Assembly: GCA_018873225.1 (NCBI GenBank)
Contig: JAEILZ010000002.1
Span: 4,340,001-4,404,000 of the forward strand
Direction of reading: 5' to 3'
DNA from: [Phialemoniopsis] sp. UDSM-2020
Lineage: Eukaryota > Ascomycota > Sordariomycetes > Thyridiales > Thyridiaceae
DNA length: 64,000 nucleotides
This document shows positions 34,001 through 45,633 of this stretch, piece after piece. Under the pieces are notes generated by a model. The model saw only the letters and a list, made by a program, of their open reading frames with translations, was not told the origin of the DNA and did no database searches. The translations under genes and the position numbers were made by a program. The number at the start of each line of letters is the position of its first letter. Position 1 is the first letter of the stretch.

Positions 34001-35302
34001 CTCGATGCCCTTGGGCACAAATGTGAAGTCCATCACCTCCACAGAGTCGGAGGCAGCCCCAGTCAGTGTGGGTATGGACCGCTGTACATTTTCGATAATT
34101 GTCTCGCGTGCGTCGGTCTCGATAAGGGCCTCGTGATGACCGCCTCGGTGAACTCTCCAAGCGTGGATCTTGCCCTTGGAAGTGGCGGCGACGATGGTGC
34201 GCTCGCCAACCCTGGTGACTGGCCCAGCCCTTACGGCAGCGAGGTCGCCGCGAACAGCGGAGTGCTTGAGCACGTGGCGTATGCTGCCGAGGAAGCCGCC
34301 CGATACGGCCCCCAGTCCATTGCGAAGAAATTGCACCGAGATTCCAGGCCTGCCATGACCATCGCGAACACTGAGGTGAGCAAGCCGACCACTACTGAAT
34401 GCCAGAACGAAGCCTGCCGAGTCGGCGTTCACGATCTGTGTAACGTATTCGCCAGAGAATATACCGGGAACAGTCTCCTCGACGCCGTTGCGTTGCTGTC
34501 GCATAAAGTCGAGGGTGGCCGCACTGGAGATGGACTCCCAGTAGGTGATCTTTCCGGTAACGGGCATGACGACAACTAGGCCAGGTTCTTCGGAAGAGGC
34601 AGAGGGGCTCACAAGGGCACCAAGAGGCAGCGGGTCGGACACATGTCGAGATGGGTAGGGAAGCGTGAAGGTGAATGTTTCGGGGGAGGTGTTGTTCGCA
34701 GTATAGGGCCAGACGAGGGCGTGGGTATGAGTGAGGCAGAGCGCGTACCCGCTGGATGAGTAGACGATACCATGTTGTCGGCCTAGAGCAAAACCAAGGT
34801 CAGTCAAATTGGTAACGACAACGAGGGCAGCAGAAACGTACTGGAAAAGTCTGCACGGATTCTATCAGGCAGAGCTGGCAGCTTGCTCACGGTGTAGGCA
34901 GTATTTGTGGTCTAGAAATTCACTTTGTTAGTCGACAAGAAGACGACATCCATTAGGCTGCATCGTGAATGGGTAAGACTTGATGCGTACCAAAACAACG
35001 CTGCCGTCGCCCTTGCTTATCCTCTCGCCAGCTTTGGGCTTCTTGGATCGCACGCTGAGCTCCCTCTTGGAGGCCGGGACGTTCTCGATGCCGTCGGGCT
35101 TGGCGCTGAGCTTTGCGACCTTGTCGGCTTTGACCTCGTACATCTCGGGGGCAGCATCTGGATTGACAAATGTCTGCTCGGTCAGGGGAACCCGTTGTCG
35201 CTTAGCTTTGGGCTGCTGGATGGAGTTGTCGGAGGAGAGAGGACGCTGTCGGCGGCGGCTGCGGGTGGCCATGGCCGGCCCATCGTGCTGGGCAGAAAAC
35301 AT
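31020..35302 (-). CDS. NUP133: nucleoporin Nup133
   Basis: Four exons (35302-34991, 34911-34842, 34782-31399, 31339-31020) give 1361 residues, close to other fungal Nup133 proteins. After a basic disordered N-terminus (TRSRRRQRPLSSDN) comes a beta-propeller of the Nup133/Nup155 type, beginning with TAYTVSKLPALPDRIR and GYALCLTHTHALVWPYTANN. The second half is a long alpha-helical stack (HALHGALEYRKTKLQFYGLGD, YAKPYRLKDFGLWDESIAVAEKHKRTRALAELMVEEVRAM). Nup133 is part of the Y-shaped scaffold complex of the nuclear pore. The start at 35302 is the first ATG; an alternative Met lies ten residues in. The C-terminal tail has an odd run of VNGVNGEVNGVNGVG. It is divergent from the AFG1-family gene. 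Confidence 0.92.
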
Positions 35303-37103
35303 GGTTGAACACGACGTAAGGCGTCAGGGACGCCTGGCGCTGCGAAGCAGCCAAAATGCGCTAGGATGATGAGGGTAGAAACTGTTGATGATGGTGGCGA
35401 TGACGATGTTGTCTGCGTTAGGGCCCCCTGATGGTCGGTCGCAGATTGAGGGCTGCGATGCAGGGTGTTTGAAGCGAAGGAAGGGGAAAAGGGCGGCGCG
35501 CTTGACCGACAATGGAACTGTGGTGAAGAGGAGTCTTGGTGTGGTTGCTTCTGCCTTCTTTTTTCGCTGGTGACGACTTTCCTTTGTTCGATTGGCCCCT
35601 TGTTGACTTTTGGCCAATAATTTAGCAGATCCTACTGGTCAGTGCTTGGTCGTCTGAGCTGGCATTTGGGTCTATTTTGGCGGTGTTTTGCAGTGTTTTG
35701 CAGGGCGCCCCACAGTCTGTCCAGCACAGCAACTCCACTAAAGCAACACCGCCTTTCCAGGGCCTTCGTTTTGTGCCTGAATTTTGGCTGGGCGTTTCCG
35801 CAGACATACCCAGACCGCCCTGGAGCTGGGAGCTAGGCGCACCTGCAGCTGCAGCTGTAGCTGTAGCTGTAACCAGCCCAGCTGTACTTGTACCACCAGT
35901 TTTCTGTGCTTGGTTCTCAACGCACGCCTCAGGTCGTTGTTGTCCACGTGAGATTTCCCACGCCTGAGGCTGTTTGCTTTCCCCGCAAAATTCAGAGCTC
36001 AGCTAAACTCGATCCCAGTGCACGGACATCAATCCGTCCAAGGACTGCAATACGAATAAAATGGTTGCCTCTCGATGCATGTGCAAACTTCAAATGAAAC
36101 GGAGTCTTGAAACTATGCATGCACGACTCAGACTTCGTTTACTCTCGGTACGGGATTGTCCCACTGCCTACCTGATGTCTGACCCATGACCATGATGAGC
36201 TTGCTCGGCTTCGGATGAACCTTACATTCAACATCTAAGGAGAAAGCGATGAAGAATCTGCAATGAACATTCCAAGGCCATCATCTTTAACCAGTAAGGC
36301 CCGATACAAGCTTAGAAGAAGAGAAGTATCGCAGTATTGATATGTGAACTTACTGAATATCGAACTCAAATGATAGATACAGATCAGAGTGCAGGGGAAA
36401 GCAAAGCACCCGTCATGAAGCTTGCTATCATGCCTGTTTTTCAAGTGGAACAATACGTGCAGCAGTAGAGCGTGGGATTGCGGCGAATGCAATTCATCCT
36501 AAGGTCCATGGTTGAATGCCGCGTTGCTCCTTTCTTTTTGCTTTTCCCACCCCTTATTTAGACAGCCAAAAGATACTGTACGAGCTAAGGTATCATTTGC
36601 AAGACCATGCAAACTTTTCGAAGTGTACTTTACTTTATAGAGTTGGCCATTCATCAGATGTGTTGGTGAATGATTCTGCAGAGGGAATGATGCCCGAGTT
36701 TCAGAAAGCATCTGGCAATCGCGCGCGTATTGTCTCTCAGCGTTGCAAGGCCCTAAATCTCCCCCAAGACTGACGACAATAGCTAGCGCCCTTCCGAGCT
36801 CCACTAGCACCCGCGCCGCCTCTGAACCTCTGTCTCCGTTCAAAGTCATGATGCGATGAAACTCCAACAAACCACAGCCCATCTTACCAGGGTCTTCTCG
36901 ACCTTTCTTCGCGCATGGCACGTGAGATTCTGTATGTGTGAGATCAATAAAGGCGGTTTTATTCGCTGTGGTCCTATACGTTAAGGCAGGCGTTGAATTG
37001 GGATCTTGACTTCGGCTATCATGTCTGCATCGAGCCGAGGGCGGTAGACAAACAAACGGCAATTTCAGATGTTTGACAATAGGCAAACATACGCATCTTG
37101 GAG
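35303..37103. other. long divergent intergenic region, NUP133 / AFG1
   Basis: About 1.8 kb. It contains a hexanucleotide repeat at 35843-35871 and a tandem duplication of TGTTTTGCAG around 35683-35703. A 195-codon minus-strand frame (36499-37086) has no recognisable domain and starts without the context of a gene. The half nearest 37104 may hold an additional 5' exon of the AFG1-like gene, because a mitochondrial presequence is not evident in the called start. Confidence 0.4.
35843..35871 (+). repeat. hexanucleotide microsatellite (CTGCAG/CTGTAG)n
   Basis: Nearly five tandem hexamers: two CTGCAG, two CTGTAG and a partial fifth. The unit change is a single C-to-T step. It lies in the NUP133/AFG1 promoter and is likely polymorphic between strains. 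Confidence 0.75.
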
Positions 37104-39119
37104 ATGAGTGTACACAACATCAGACGAGGTATTGGCACCTCGGTTGCCATTACAGATCCTCTTGTCAAATATCGCGCCTTGCTCGCAACCGGCGTCTACT
37201 CCCCGGATCCGGCCCAGCATCGGCTCGCCCGCCATCTCCAGAAGATCTACGCCAGGCTAAAAGACTACGAGCCACCGTCCGAGTACCGCACTCGACTGAA
37301 TGAGCTCACTTCAGCTATTGACAAGGCCAAGGATGAGGTGACCGAGGAGTTGGCCGTCAAGAGCCATCCCATCCGCAACAACCCTCTCTTCGCCAAGTTC
37401 TTCCGGACCACAGAAGGACCGACGGACAGTCTGGCACTCACCAGAGTCCTGACAAGTCATCAGGCTGCCCTCGATGTCGACTCTCCCAAAGGCCTCTTCC
37501 TGTCTGGCGAGGTTGGGACGGGTAAGTCCATGCTGCTAGATCTCCTCGCCGACGGCTTGCCCACGAACCGCAAGAAGAGGTGGCATTTTAACACCTTCAT
37601 GCTATACGCCTTTTCCAAATTGGAACAGTTCCGCAAGTCCAACCCCCAAATATCACAGTATGGCTCGCAGTACTCCCTATTGTGGATGGCCAAGGAAATG
37701 GCCGAAACATCTCCAGTCCTGTTTCTCGACGAGTTTCAGCTCCCAGACCGGGCGGCCAGCAAACTTCTTAGCCATCTTTTCATCGCCTTCTTTCAGCTTG
37801 GTGGTGTGCTCATTGCGTCGTCAAATCGCATGCCAGAAGAACTCGAAAAGGCAACGGGTGTCCATTACTCTCCGCCTCCAGGAGGTCGAATCTTTGGCCA
37901 TCTGATTGCCATGGCCCGCCGCTCGAGGGGAGAGCTTTACGGCCAAACTAGCGATTTTGCAGCTTTTTTGGATGTATTAAAAGCCAGGTGCGACTTCTGG
38001 CAGATGGAAGGCGCGAAAGACTGGCGAAGGCGCGACGAGAACAGCCCGTTACTCGTGGCCAAGCCGGAGGCAGACGATGTTGCCGGAACAAAGTTCGGGA
38101 TTGGTGGCACCTCATCACCGAAAGCTACCGGTCCAATCATTACAGAAGAGGAAGAAGTTACAGGAAGTCAATATAAGGAGGCGAAGAGACCGCTCAAATA
38201 CCTGACACAGGAGGACGGGGATCAAGCTTGGCTCGACACGCTCGCAGGAAGCCTCGATGGAACTCACCACGCGACAGTGCCGTGGGAACCGGCCAAGCTC
38301 GTGGTTTACGGTCGCTATGTTACGATCCCAAGGCAACACAACGGCACTGCATACTGGGACTTCTCTGACCTGGTCCATTCTTTCGGGCCAGCCGACTACG
38401 TGACCCTCGCATCAACGTTTCACACATTTATCGTGGACCGGGTACCAGTCCTAGAGATGTCGATGAAGAACGAGGCGCGACGCTTCATCACCTTTCTGGA
38501 TGCAGCCTACGAGGCCCGCTGCAAGCTGATCATTAGGGCCGAGGCAGGGCCAGACGACCTGTTCTTCCCCGAGACCCGTGCGTCACCCTCGAAAACACCC
38601 ATAGCTTCGACTGGCCAGTCCGACACAGAGAGCCCAGAAGAAGAGACCGACGACGCGACGTATTCGGAGACCATCTCCGAGGTCTACCAGGACCAAATGT
38701 CGCCCTTCCGGCCCAACATCTCGACATACGCCGACTCGCGCAACGCCAAATACGACCCGGACCAGGACTCGGACTTCAAGCTCGACCACGGCGCCGGCGC
38801 CGCCAAGGAGGCCGCGGTCAACTTTAGCAACACGTCGGCCTTTACGGGCGAGGATGAGCGGTTCGCGTACAAGCGCGCGACGAGCCGTCTGTGGGAGCTC
38901 TGCGGCGCGCACTGGCACGCGCGGGCGGGCGGGGACTGGTGGCAGCCGCTGCCCGCCGAAGCGCGGCACTGGGAAGGGTCCGCGCCGTCCGTGCCGTTGG
39001 CCGATGCCAAGATCCAGCCCGCGTCGAGTGACATCTCGTTTGGCCCGTCCGTGGAGCTGGAGGAGCCGGCCGGGCTGGAGCGGTTCAAATTGGCGGCCAT
39101 GAGAGGCGGCCGTCGCTGA
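37104..39119 (+). CDS. AFG1: AFG1/LACE1-family mitochondrial ATPase
   Basis: A single open frame of 671 residues from the ATG at 37104. ITDPLVKYRALLATGVYSPDPAQHRLARHLQKIY is the family's N-terminal motif. The Walker A GEVGTGKS (135-142), the Walker B LFLDEF (206-211) and the SNRMPEEL segment identify the AFG1/ZapE-like P-loop ATPase. Afg1 is a mitochondrial inner-membrane protein that helps clear or assemble respiratory-chain subunits. The yeast protein is about 510 residues; this one is longer, chiefly from acidic Ser/Asp-rich insertions around residues 310-370 and 480-570. The final IRRGIGTS-like start is short for a presequence, so an upstream exon joined at an AG just before 37134 is possible. 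Start confidence is lower than identity confidence. Confidence 0.87.
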   Translation: MSVHNIRRGIGTSVAITDPLVKYRALLATGVYSPDPAQHRLARHLQKIYARLKDYEPPSEYRTRLNELTSAIDKAKDEVTEELAVKSHPIRNNPLFAKFFRTTEGPTDSLALTRVLTSHQAALDVDSPKGLFLSGEVGTGKSMLLDLLADGLPTNRKKRWHFNTFMLYAFSKLEQFRKSNPQISQYGSQYSLLWMAKEMAETSPVLFLDEFQLPDRAASKLLSHLFIAFFQLGGVLIASSNRMPEELEKATGVHYSPPPGGRIFGHLIAMARRSRGELYGQTSDFAAFLDVLKARCDFWQMEGAKDWRRRDENSPLLVAKPEADDVAGTKFGIGGTSSPKATGPIITEEEEVTGSQYKEAKRPLKYLTQEDGDQAWLDTLAGSLDGTHHATVPWEPAKLVVYGRYVTIPRQHNGTAYWDFSDLVHSFGPADYVTLASTFHTFIVDRVPVLEMSMKNEARRFITFLDAAYEARCKLIIRAEAGPDDLFFPETRASPSKTPIASTGQSDTESPEEETDDATYSETISEVYQDQMSPFRPNISTYADSRNAKYDPDQDSDFKLDHGAGAAKEAAVNFSNTSAFTGEDERFAYKRATSRLWELCGAHWHARAGGDWWQPLPAEARHWEGSAPSVPLADAKIQPASSDISFGPSVELEEPAGLERFKLAAMRGGRR

Positions 39120-39732
39120 GGGAAGAGCAAGGTCATTTTGGATTTAGCATCAATACCCAGCCTGGTGGTTCATAATTGCATTGCATTTTCACACAAGAGT
39201 ACATTTCTTAGACAAGAATCTTGATCTTTCAACTGCATTTTTCGAAAGAATTGCAATCCAATAGACTCTGAAATTCGGGTTGGCGCCTCCCAAGGTCACA
39301 TCCAGACCATCTAGAGTCAACTCACTTCCTCAAACATGAAATTGGGTTCTCACCGAATGTTCGACACCCAGCACTCCCGACAACATTCGAGGCATTCCTG
39401 GTCGCAAATTACCGGTTTTACCGGCCCCCTCCCCGAGAGGACCAATGACGTCCGCCGGCCGCCGACCAGGGGATGCCACACACCTTTGCCGGAGCCACAG
39501 GCACCGTGATGCTATTGCCTGCAATAGGTATAAGGTACAACGGCGGCCACGCACAAGCGTCGCCGTCCGGTGTCACCCTCCGCCCAGGGACCAGGGTCTC
39601 TTGTCCTGTCTGTTACCCTTTTGGGGACTGTCACTGTGTTCTCATCATTTTGTAGGAGAGCAACTGTTTTTTTGTCCGTAGCTGCGCGATGAACAGTATC
39701 ATCTGCGCCTCTGCTGTCGCCGTTGGGCTAAG
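39120..39732. other. intergenic, promoter of the GT90 gene
   Basis: A 613-bp stretch with the AFG1 3' flank in its first third and a GC-rich promoter section after about 39400. No gene, tRNA or strong repeat was seen. Confidence 0.4.
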
Positions 39733-41168
39733 ATGATGAAGCCCAGACCCAGACACAGATCGCGCCTACGGCAGTTAGTGCTGGGGTTTGGAGCATGTTT
39801 GGTGCTCTACTGCCTCTTCTTCGTCCTGCGCAGCCCCGGCAGGCCCGAACTCACGCCGGAGATACTCGAGTCGCTCTCCCTGACGGAGCAGGAGTGCCAA
39901 GATGCCTTCCCCGGCCTCACCAAGTCAATTGACGATGTGGTCGCCGAGGGGCCCTTCAACATCAAGGACACGGGCGACCTAGGTCCTCTACAGGGAAGGA
40001 TCAGAGATGGCAAGGTACAAGAACGTCGTCCTAGCAGCAGAGCAGCACCGGTAGCTAACGTCCTTGGCAGATTTACATCATCAATGCCCAGAGGCGCAAC
40101 GACCTTTCCGCAGAGATGCTAAACGCAAGTCTTCTCCCCGTCACATCAACCCAAGTATAATTCCTAACATCTCCCTCCCGGTCAAAACAGTCCCGCACCG
40201 CCGCCCTCCACCAGCTGCACCGCGCCCTCCTCACCTCCCCCGAGCCCGTCCCGGATACTCTCTTCACCATCAACTTCCAGGACTCGCCCTTCGGCACGTC
40301 CTGGGGCTACTCGACGCCCGCCAACCCGGCGCACCGCTCGCGCCGCCCGGACCGGCGCCACTTCCTCATGCCGCACTTCTCCTTCTGGGCCTGGCCTTTA
40401 CCCTTCGTAGGCTCCATCTCCCGCGGGGCGCGCGCCATCGCCGCTGTCGAGGATTCCCTGTCCTGGGCAGACAAGAGCCCGCGCGCGATCTGGCGCGGCA
40501 CCAGCTGGTTCAACAGCGTGCACGCACCGCGCCTGCGCCAGGACCTGCTGGCCGCCGCCAAGGGCCGGCCCTGGGCCGACGTGCAGGCGCTGCACGGCAA
40601 CATGAGCAACGTGATCCCCATCGAGGACTTTTGCCGGCACAAGTACGTCGTGCACACCGAAGGGGTGGCGTACTCTGGCCGCTTCCAATTCTTGCAGATG
40701 TGCCGCAGCGTGACGGTCACGGCGGCGATCCAGTGGGTGCAGCACACGACGCACCTCGTGAAGCCCGTTTTCGTCGCCGAGATCCCGGGGCTGATACGCG
40801 ACCCGGCCGTCGCCGAGAAGAGCCGGGCGGCCAGGGAGCGCAGCAGAGCCGCGTGGCCGGTGGGTTACAAGCCTGAGGAGGCTAATATCGTGTTTGTGTC
40901 GCACGACTGGACGGATCTCGAAGACACGGTGCGCTGGCTCGAGGAGAACCCGCGCGTGGCCGAGGGGATCGCGTCGCGGCAACGCGAGACGTTTGTCGGG
41001 GGTGGCTACTTCAGCCCCGCCGCCGAGGCGTGCTACTGGCGGTCGCTGGTCCGGGGCTGGAGCTCGGTGGCGCGCTGGGACGAGGCCGAGTGGGCGGGCA
41101 AGGAGGAGGTCACCTTTGAGCAGTTTGCGCTGACGCAGGAGATGCCCAAGCCGAAGCCGAAAGGGTGA
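39733..41168 (+). CDS. GT90 / CAP10-like glycosyltransferase, type II membrane protein
   Basis: Three exons (39733-40014, 40071-40124, 40191-41168) give 437 residues. A basic cytosolic tail (KPRPRHRSRLRQ) and a single helix (LVLGFGACLVLYCLFFVL) make it a type II Golgi-type membrane protein. The luminal part has the CAP10 signatures FTINFQDSPF, the AIWRGTSWFNSVHAPRLRQDLL segment, EDFCRHKYVVHTEGVAYSGRFQFLQMCRSV and the FVSHDWTDLEDTVRWL end motif. GT90 proteins include the capsule-associated Cap10 of Cryptococcus and transfer xylose or related sugars to glycans. The donor and acceptor here cannot be read. The second intron has a GC donor; no GT donor at that spot gives the correct frame. Confidence 0.9.
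40125..40190 (+). other. non-canonical GC-AG intron in the GT90 gene
   Basis: The intron starts GCAAGT and ends ACAG, 66 bp long, between MLN and SRTAALHQ in phase 0. GT sites inside it lead to the wrong frame for the downstream domain. The GCAAGT context is the usual one for GC-AG introns. Confidence 0.75.
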
Positions 41169-41437
41169 TCAACCCGCATTTCTAGAACTCAACGCTCGCC
41201 CCCGGGGCGCATATCCTCGGGCGTGATGGCGAAGCGATATCTCTGTAGAGTCTTGGAATAGATATACATACAGCCAAATCGTACGGGTAGAGATCTGAAC
41301 AGGACATCGTGCCAAACCGAGGCGCCGTTAATGAAGATCGAAGACTCCTGAAACTCCATGCAAATGTGATCCCTAGCAATATCCTCATGACTGCTCTTTC
41401 TTCGTCTCTTTTTCCCTCCCCTCGCCGACCAGCCTTA

Positions 41438-42189
41438 TCATAACAGGTTCGTCACTCCAGGCGCCCATTGCTCCCCGATCCGCCGCATGGCCTCGCCAAA
41501 CTTCCTACTCGTGATCCTCTGCCCTCCCCGGCCACCGGGCGGTGAGTGCTCGTCCGGGTCGAAGAAGGGGTTCTGTAGCAGCTGTATGTATGCCGCCTGC
41601 ATCGCCTTGAACACCTGCAACCACAAACACCCGTCAGACCACTTCCTCCTCTCTTCAATGGGCTCTCAGCAGAATACTCACAGGCTTAACCTCCCCTTCC
41701 CTCAACCCAACCCCCGCCCCAGCAACAGGCCCCGTCACAGCCCGGCTGCTCCGGCCCCTCATGTCCACGACGGCGACAAACTTGACGCCCGTGTTGGTCT
41801 CGAACCCGTACGCGGCGAGCCTGTCGTCCACGGCGTGCAGCAGGCCCAAGTCGCCGCTCAGGCGCGTCGCGCCCCCCGGCCCGACGACGGCCTGGGTGCC
41901 GTCCTGCTGCGCGGCCTGGGCGCGGGCGCGCAGCTCGAAGACGTCGAGGGTCGAGGAGAGTAAGAGGGAGAACTGCAAGGGTGTTCGGAGCGGGGCGGCC
42001 GGCGTGTTGGCGCCCGCGGGTTCGTGCGAGGGGAAGATGGAGATGTGGAGGGGGTTGTTCTGTGACGTCGAGAAAGAGAGGTGGTGGTTAGCTTTGGGAG
42101 CTCGTAGCTTGGGGTTTGATGGCGTGGTGGGAACATACATTCCTGCCTATCACGCCTAGGCAGGCTATTGATGGTACTGTTGTCGCCAT
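41438..42189 (-). CDS. TRAPP-complex sedlin-like subunit (TRAPPC2L/Tca17 type)
   Basis: Three exons (42189-42139, 42059-41682, 41614-41438) give 201 residues. The first exon (MATTVPSIACLGVIGRN) joined to NNPLHISIFPS is the sedlin N-terminal pattern; it is not found without splicing. LGLLHAVDDRLAAYGFETNTGVKFVAVVD and VFKAMQAAYIQLLQNPFFDPDE are the second and third family blocks. This profile fits TRAPPC2L, Tca17 in yeast, which helps assemble the TRAPP vesicle-tethering complex at the Golgi. It is longer than yeast Tca17 through two insertions (HEPAGANTPAAPLRT and a Gly/Ser/Arg loop before the last exon). It ends 269 bp from the end of the convergent GT90 gene. Confidence 0.86.
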
Positions 42190-42716
42190 CAGAGTAGTTG
42201 GGGCGCCACAAGGGGATTTGCGTGCTTCTTGTCGACGAGGTCGAAGGTTGAAGTGTAGGATGTGGATGGGAGAGCTACCTCATCCAGAGTGTGGAGGTTG
42301 CCGTCCCTGACTCCACGGTGGGGCAAACTCCAGGTGTGTGCGCTCACTGAGCAGCAAGCAACTCAACCCTCGACAACAAGAAGATAATTGTATCTTGGGG
42401 GCATGGATCATTTTGGAAGGAATCATTGATTAGGAAAGTCAAGTAATGACTGTAACGTTTGTCTCTCAAATACACTCGGGTATAAAACCTCATCTACCAG
42501 ACACGAAGCCCTCTTCCTGCCGACCTGATGAGCAATCCCCATCCTCAATGGACAAGCATCCATGCTACACCAGCATGCCTTTTCTGACATCAGAACAAGA
42601 CAAATGCTATTTTTAAGGGCCGGGAGAGCAGACTCCAATCACACATACGTTATTATACACAACCTGGCTACTGCCAGGCCTCCAGATTCATGTTACAGAT
42701 GGTTCAAGCCCGCTGC
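42190..42716. other. intergenic spacer, TRAPP subunit promoter and ALDH 3' flank
   Basis: A 527-bp gap upstream of the TRAPP subunit and downstream of the aldehyde dehydrogenase. It has no supportable gene or motif. Confidence 0.4.
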
Positions 42717-44405
42717 TCACCACGGCCTCCTAAAAGACGACAAAGTCAACCCCTGATACCGCATCCCGACGAAGCCTACCAGCAGCACCGCACACCACCG
42801 AAGAAACGCACCTTTGGCGCCACCACCAGTACCGCTCGCGCCCAGCGTCAGCACAAACTTGAGCCAGTAGCCCAGGCCCTTGATGACGTTGCCGTCGCGG
42901 TCAAAGCCGGGGCTGCCGCCGTTGAGCAGGCGGAAGCGCTTGAGCTCGCCCCACTTGTACGGCATGTAGCGCACGCGCAGGAAGGGCTCCATCCACGAGG
43001 GCACGTCGGCGACCACGCGCTCGTGGGTGAAGCAGTCGAAGGACGCCTTGCCGCGGTACGAGCCGGTGCCGGATTCGCCGACGCCGCCAAAGGTGACCGA
43101 GCCTAGAGAGGCGTGAGTGAAGGAGTCGTTGAGCGTCGTGCCACCCGATATCGTCTGGTTAAGCACTGTAGAAAGTCTGGATTAGTTTGGTGCATGATGT
43201 GATTGACAAGTACAGGGCTTACCAGTCTGGTGGTCCTCCTTGGATCCAAAGCTGAAGGACGCGAGAGGTGTTCGGTAGACCCGGTTGGCTATCTCGATAG
43301 CCTCAGCGAGGTTGTTGACGGGAAGGATAGCGAAGACAGGGCCGAACGACTCTTCCTGAACCGTGATGTCGTCTACAGAGTCTACCAGCACCGCCGTCGG
43401 CTCCATGAAGAGCGTGGACTGGTCCATCTTGCCGCCCATGACGATCTTGCCCTTGGTCTTGTCCAGCATGTTCTTGAGCCGGAGAAAGTGCCGCTCGTTG
43501 ATAACGTGCGCCAGCTCGCTGTCCTTGGCGCCATTGGGGAAGAAGGACTCGAATGCCTCGTTGAATCCCTTGATCAACTCTTCCACAATGGGTTTCTCGG
43601 CCAGGACGTAGTTGTGGGAAAGGCAGACCTGGCCGGCATTGAGGGACTTGGACCAGAGCATTCGTCGGGCGGCCAATTTGACGTTGGCATGGCGGGTGAC
43701 AAAGGCCGGGTTCTGGCCACCGAGCTCGAGAGTGACGGGTGTTAGGTGCTCTGCTGCCTTCTTGGCGATGATCCTGGCGACAGAGGCGCTGCCAGTGTAC
43801 AGGATCTTGTCCCACTTCTCGTCGAGCAGGGCGCTCGTCTCGGGGACCATGCCATTGACAACACGAAACGCGTCGCGATCGAGACGGTCCTCAATCATCT
43901 CCCTGATGACCATGGCTGAAGCAGGGGCACTCTCGGATGGCTTGATCACAGCCGTGCAGCCTGCTGCTATGGCGCCAACGAAAGGAGAGAGAAGCAGCAT
44001 GACGGGGTAATTGTAGGTGCCAATGATGAGCGCGGCACCCAGAGGTTCCTTGCGCAGACGCATGCGGGTCGGGGCAAAGGCGATCGAGACATCAGGAGAG
44101 CCGTATTTGGTATCCTTCGCGTACTTGTCCAGCTGCTTGAGCAGGAAGGTGCAGTCGTTCTTGACCCAGTCAATCTCGCTGAGGTAGGCCTCATACTCCG
44201 ACTTGTTGAGGTCCCTCTTGAGAGCAGCGACCAGCTTTGGCGAGTAGTCGGTCAGAGCCCAGTAGAGCTTGCGCAATTGGACCTTTCGCCATTCTAGGTC
44301 CTTGGTCTTGTTGGTGAAGAAGGTACTGCGGACAGTGGCGCAAACTCCCGGGATGGAGTCGACCGGTGTCGCCTCGTACTCTTGGATCTGGATTTTGGAG
44401 TCCAT
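42717..44405 (-). CDS. HFD1: fatty aldehyde dehydrogenase, ALDH3 type, membrane anchored
   Basis: Two exons (44405-43223 and 43165-42717) give 543 residues. Catalytic C261 (AGQVCLSHNYV), general base E227 (LELGGQNP) and N132 (GTYNYPV) are present, and the C-terminal block SFDCFTHERVV is typical of ALDH3. A hydrophobic helix (FLRWCAVLLVGFVGMRY) lies at the extreme C-terminus, as in fatty aldehyde dehydrogenases anchored in ER, mitochondrial or lipid-droplet membranes (yeast Hfd1, mammalian ALDH3A2). It oxidises long-chain aldehydes to acids with NAD. Compared with most members the motif GGK is GGQ. The start at 44405 is the only nearby ATG in frame. Confidence 0.91.
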
Positions 44406-45633
44406 GATGAATGTTGTGCGGTGGAGGAATGAAAGAAGTAGATGTCAAGACCAGCTTGAGGTACTTCAGTGCCCGAATTAATGTACTATGGAATGGTTGA
44501 GGAACGTGACTGATGAGAGTGTGTCGACAATGTGAGAGGGTGGTGATGGCGACGTATAATCCCTAGTGGTCTGTGGTCGAGCCGAGGTAGGTGGCAAGGG
44601 TTTGACGACACACTCAGGTTACCCCTCAGCTCTGCAGTGTGGTCGGAGTGAGAATAAGTGAAGCGGGAGACAAAGAACGGATGAGTTGAGACGAATGCAA
44701 GCGCATTGAGAGAGGGAAAAGTCAGTGATGTTCTTGTCGGACCTGACGGGAGTTTGGGCGCCCCCTCTTCGCTTTTGGCTGGTGATGCATGTGAATCTTG
44801 GAAGCTTTTCAAGGAGCTCCGGGTGGGTCCGGCACTGGGCAACACCAAACTACGCCCAATTCGGTGCTGGCCGCCTACCAAACCACACTAATTTCCGGGG
44901 TCAAGCACTCTGGGCCGAGGCATCAACAAGCTCTATTCAACACGTCCATGCTGGTGTGGTAGTCTAAGGCTATCACTGTTGGTATCGACTACCAACTTGT
45001 GTATATGCCTGTTTTGATTCCTAAGTGCTTTATGTGAAGACATTGTTGCACACTCAGTCCTGTTCATACTTGATATGAGTAAGCTCAACTCATCAATTTA
45101 GTTGCACACCATGGCAATGACTGTGAAATATGTTATGACAGTCAACATGAGATGTACATCCTGAATGCATATCAATGGAAAAATCCATTTGATGATTCAC
45201 ATAGTTCTATACTGAAGAAAACCAGAGATGTGAAATCCACATGTTTGAAACCTGTCTGCAAAGATGCCATATAATTTGTAGGTTTTGTATTGTCTCAAAA
45301 AGATATATTTGCCAATCATTTCAAATAAATAGTCACTTGAAAAGGGATTCCACGTTCATTAATCTTAAAGTCCCAGAAGAAACACAAGACCTTCATATTC
45401 ATATGTAATCGTTGCAGAGGAAGAGTAGGATCTTCATAAAATATATTTTTCCTATTCATGCTGTTTCATCGATCCTCCTCAGCTGTGAACCTTGGCGGGG
45501 TCCACTCTTCAAAGTCAACAACATAAGCATAAATCCTCAATGCTTACTTCGACTTCTTGCCGATTGCCCAGCCCCTTGCGACAGACTTCCCGTGGTAATC
45601 TTTCAAAAAGAATCGGTTATCTACTGAGGCTTT
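44406..45633. other. intergenic region with AT-rich, CpG-poor tract
   Basis: About 1.2 kb between divergent genes. From about 45000 to 45430 the base composition drops to roughly one-third GC by eye, with only two or three CpG dinucleotides in about 400 bp, unlike the rest of the window. TpG and CpA are common. It could be an old, RIP-mutated or methylation-decayed transposon fragment; I could not recognise any element protein or terminal repeat in it. Confidence 0.5.

Noticed and set aside
36499..37086. 195-codon minus-strand frame upstream of AFG1
   Set aside because: No recognisable domain, mixed composition, no intron or promoter support; probably chance in a long divergent promoter.
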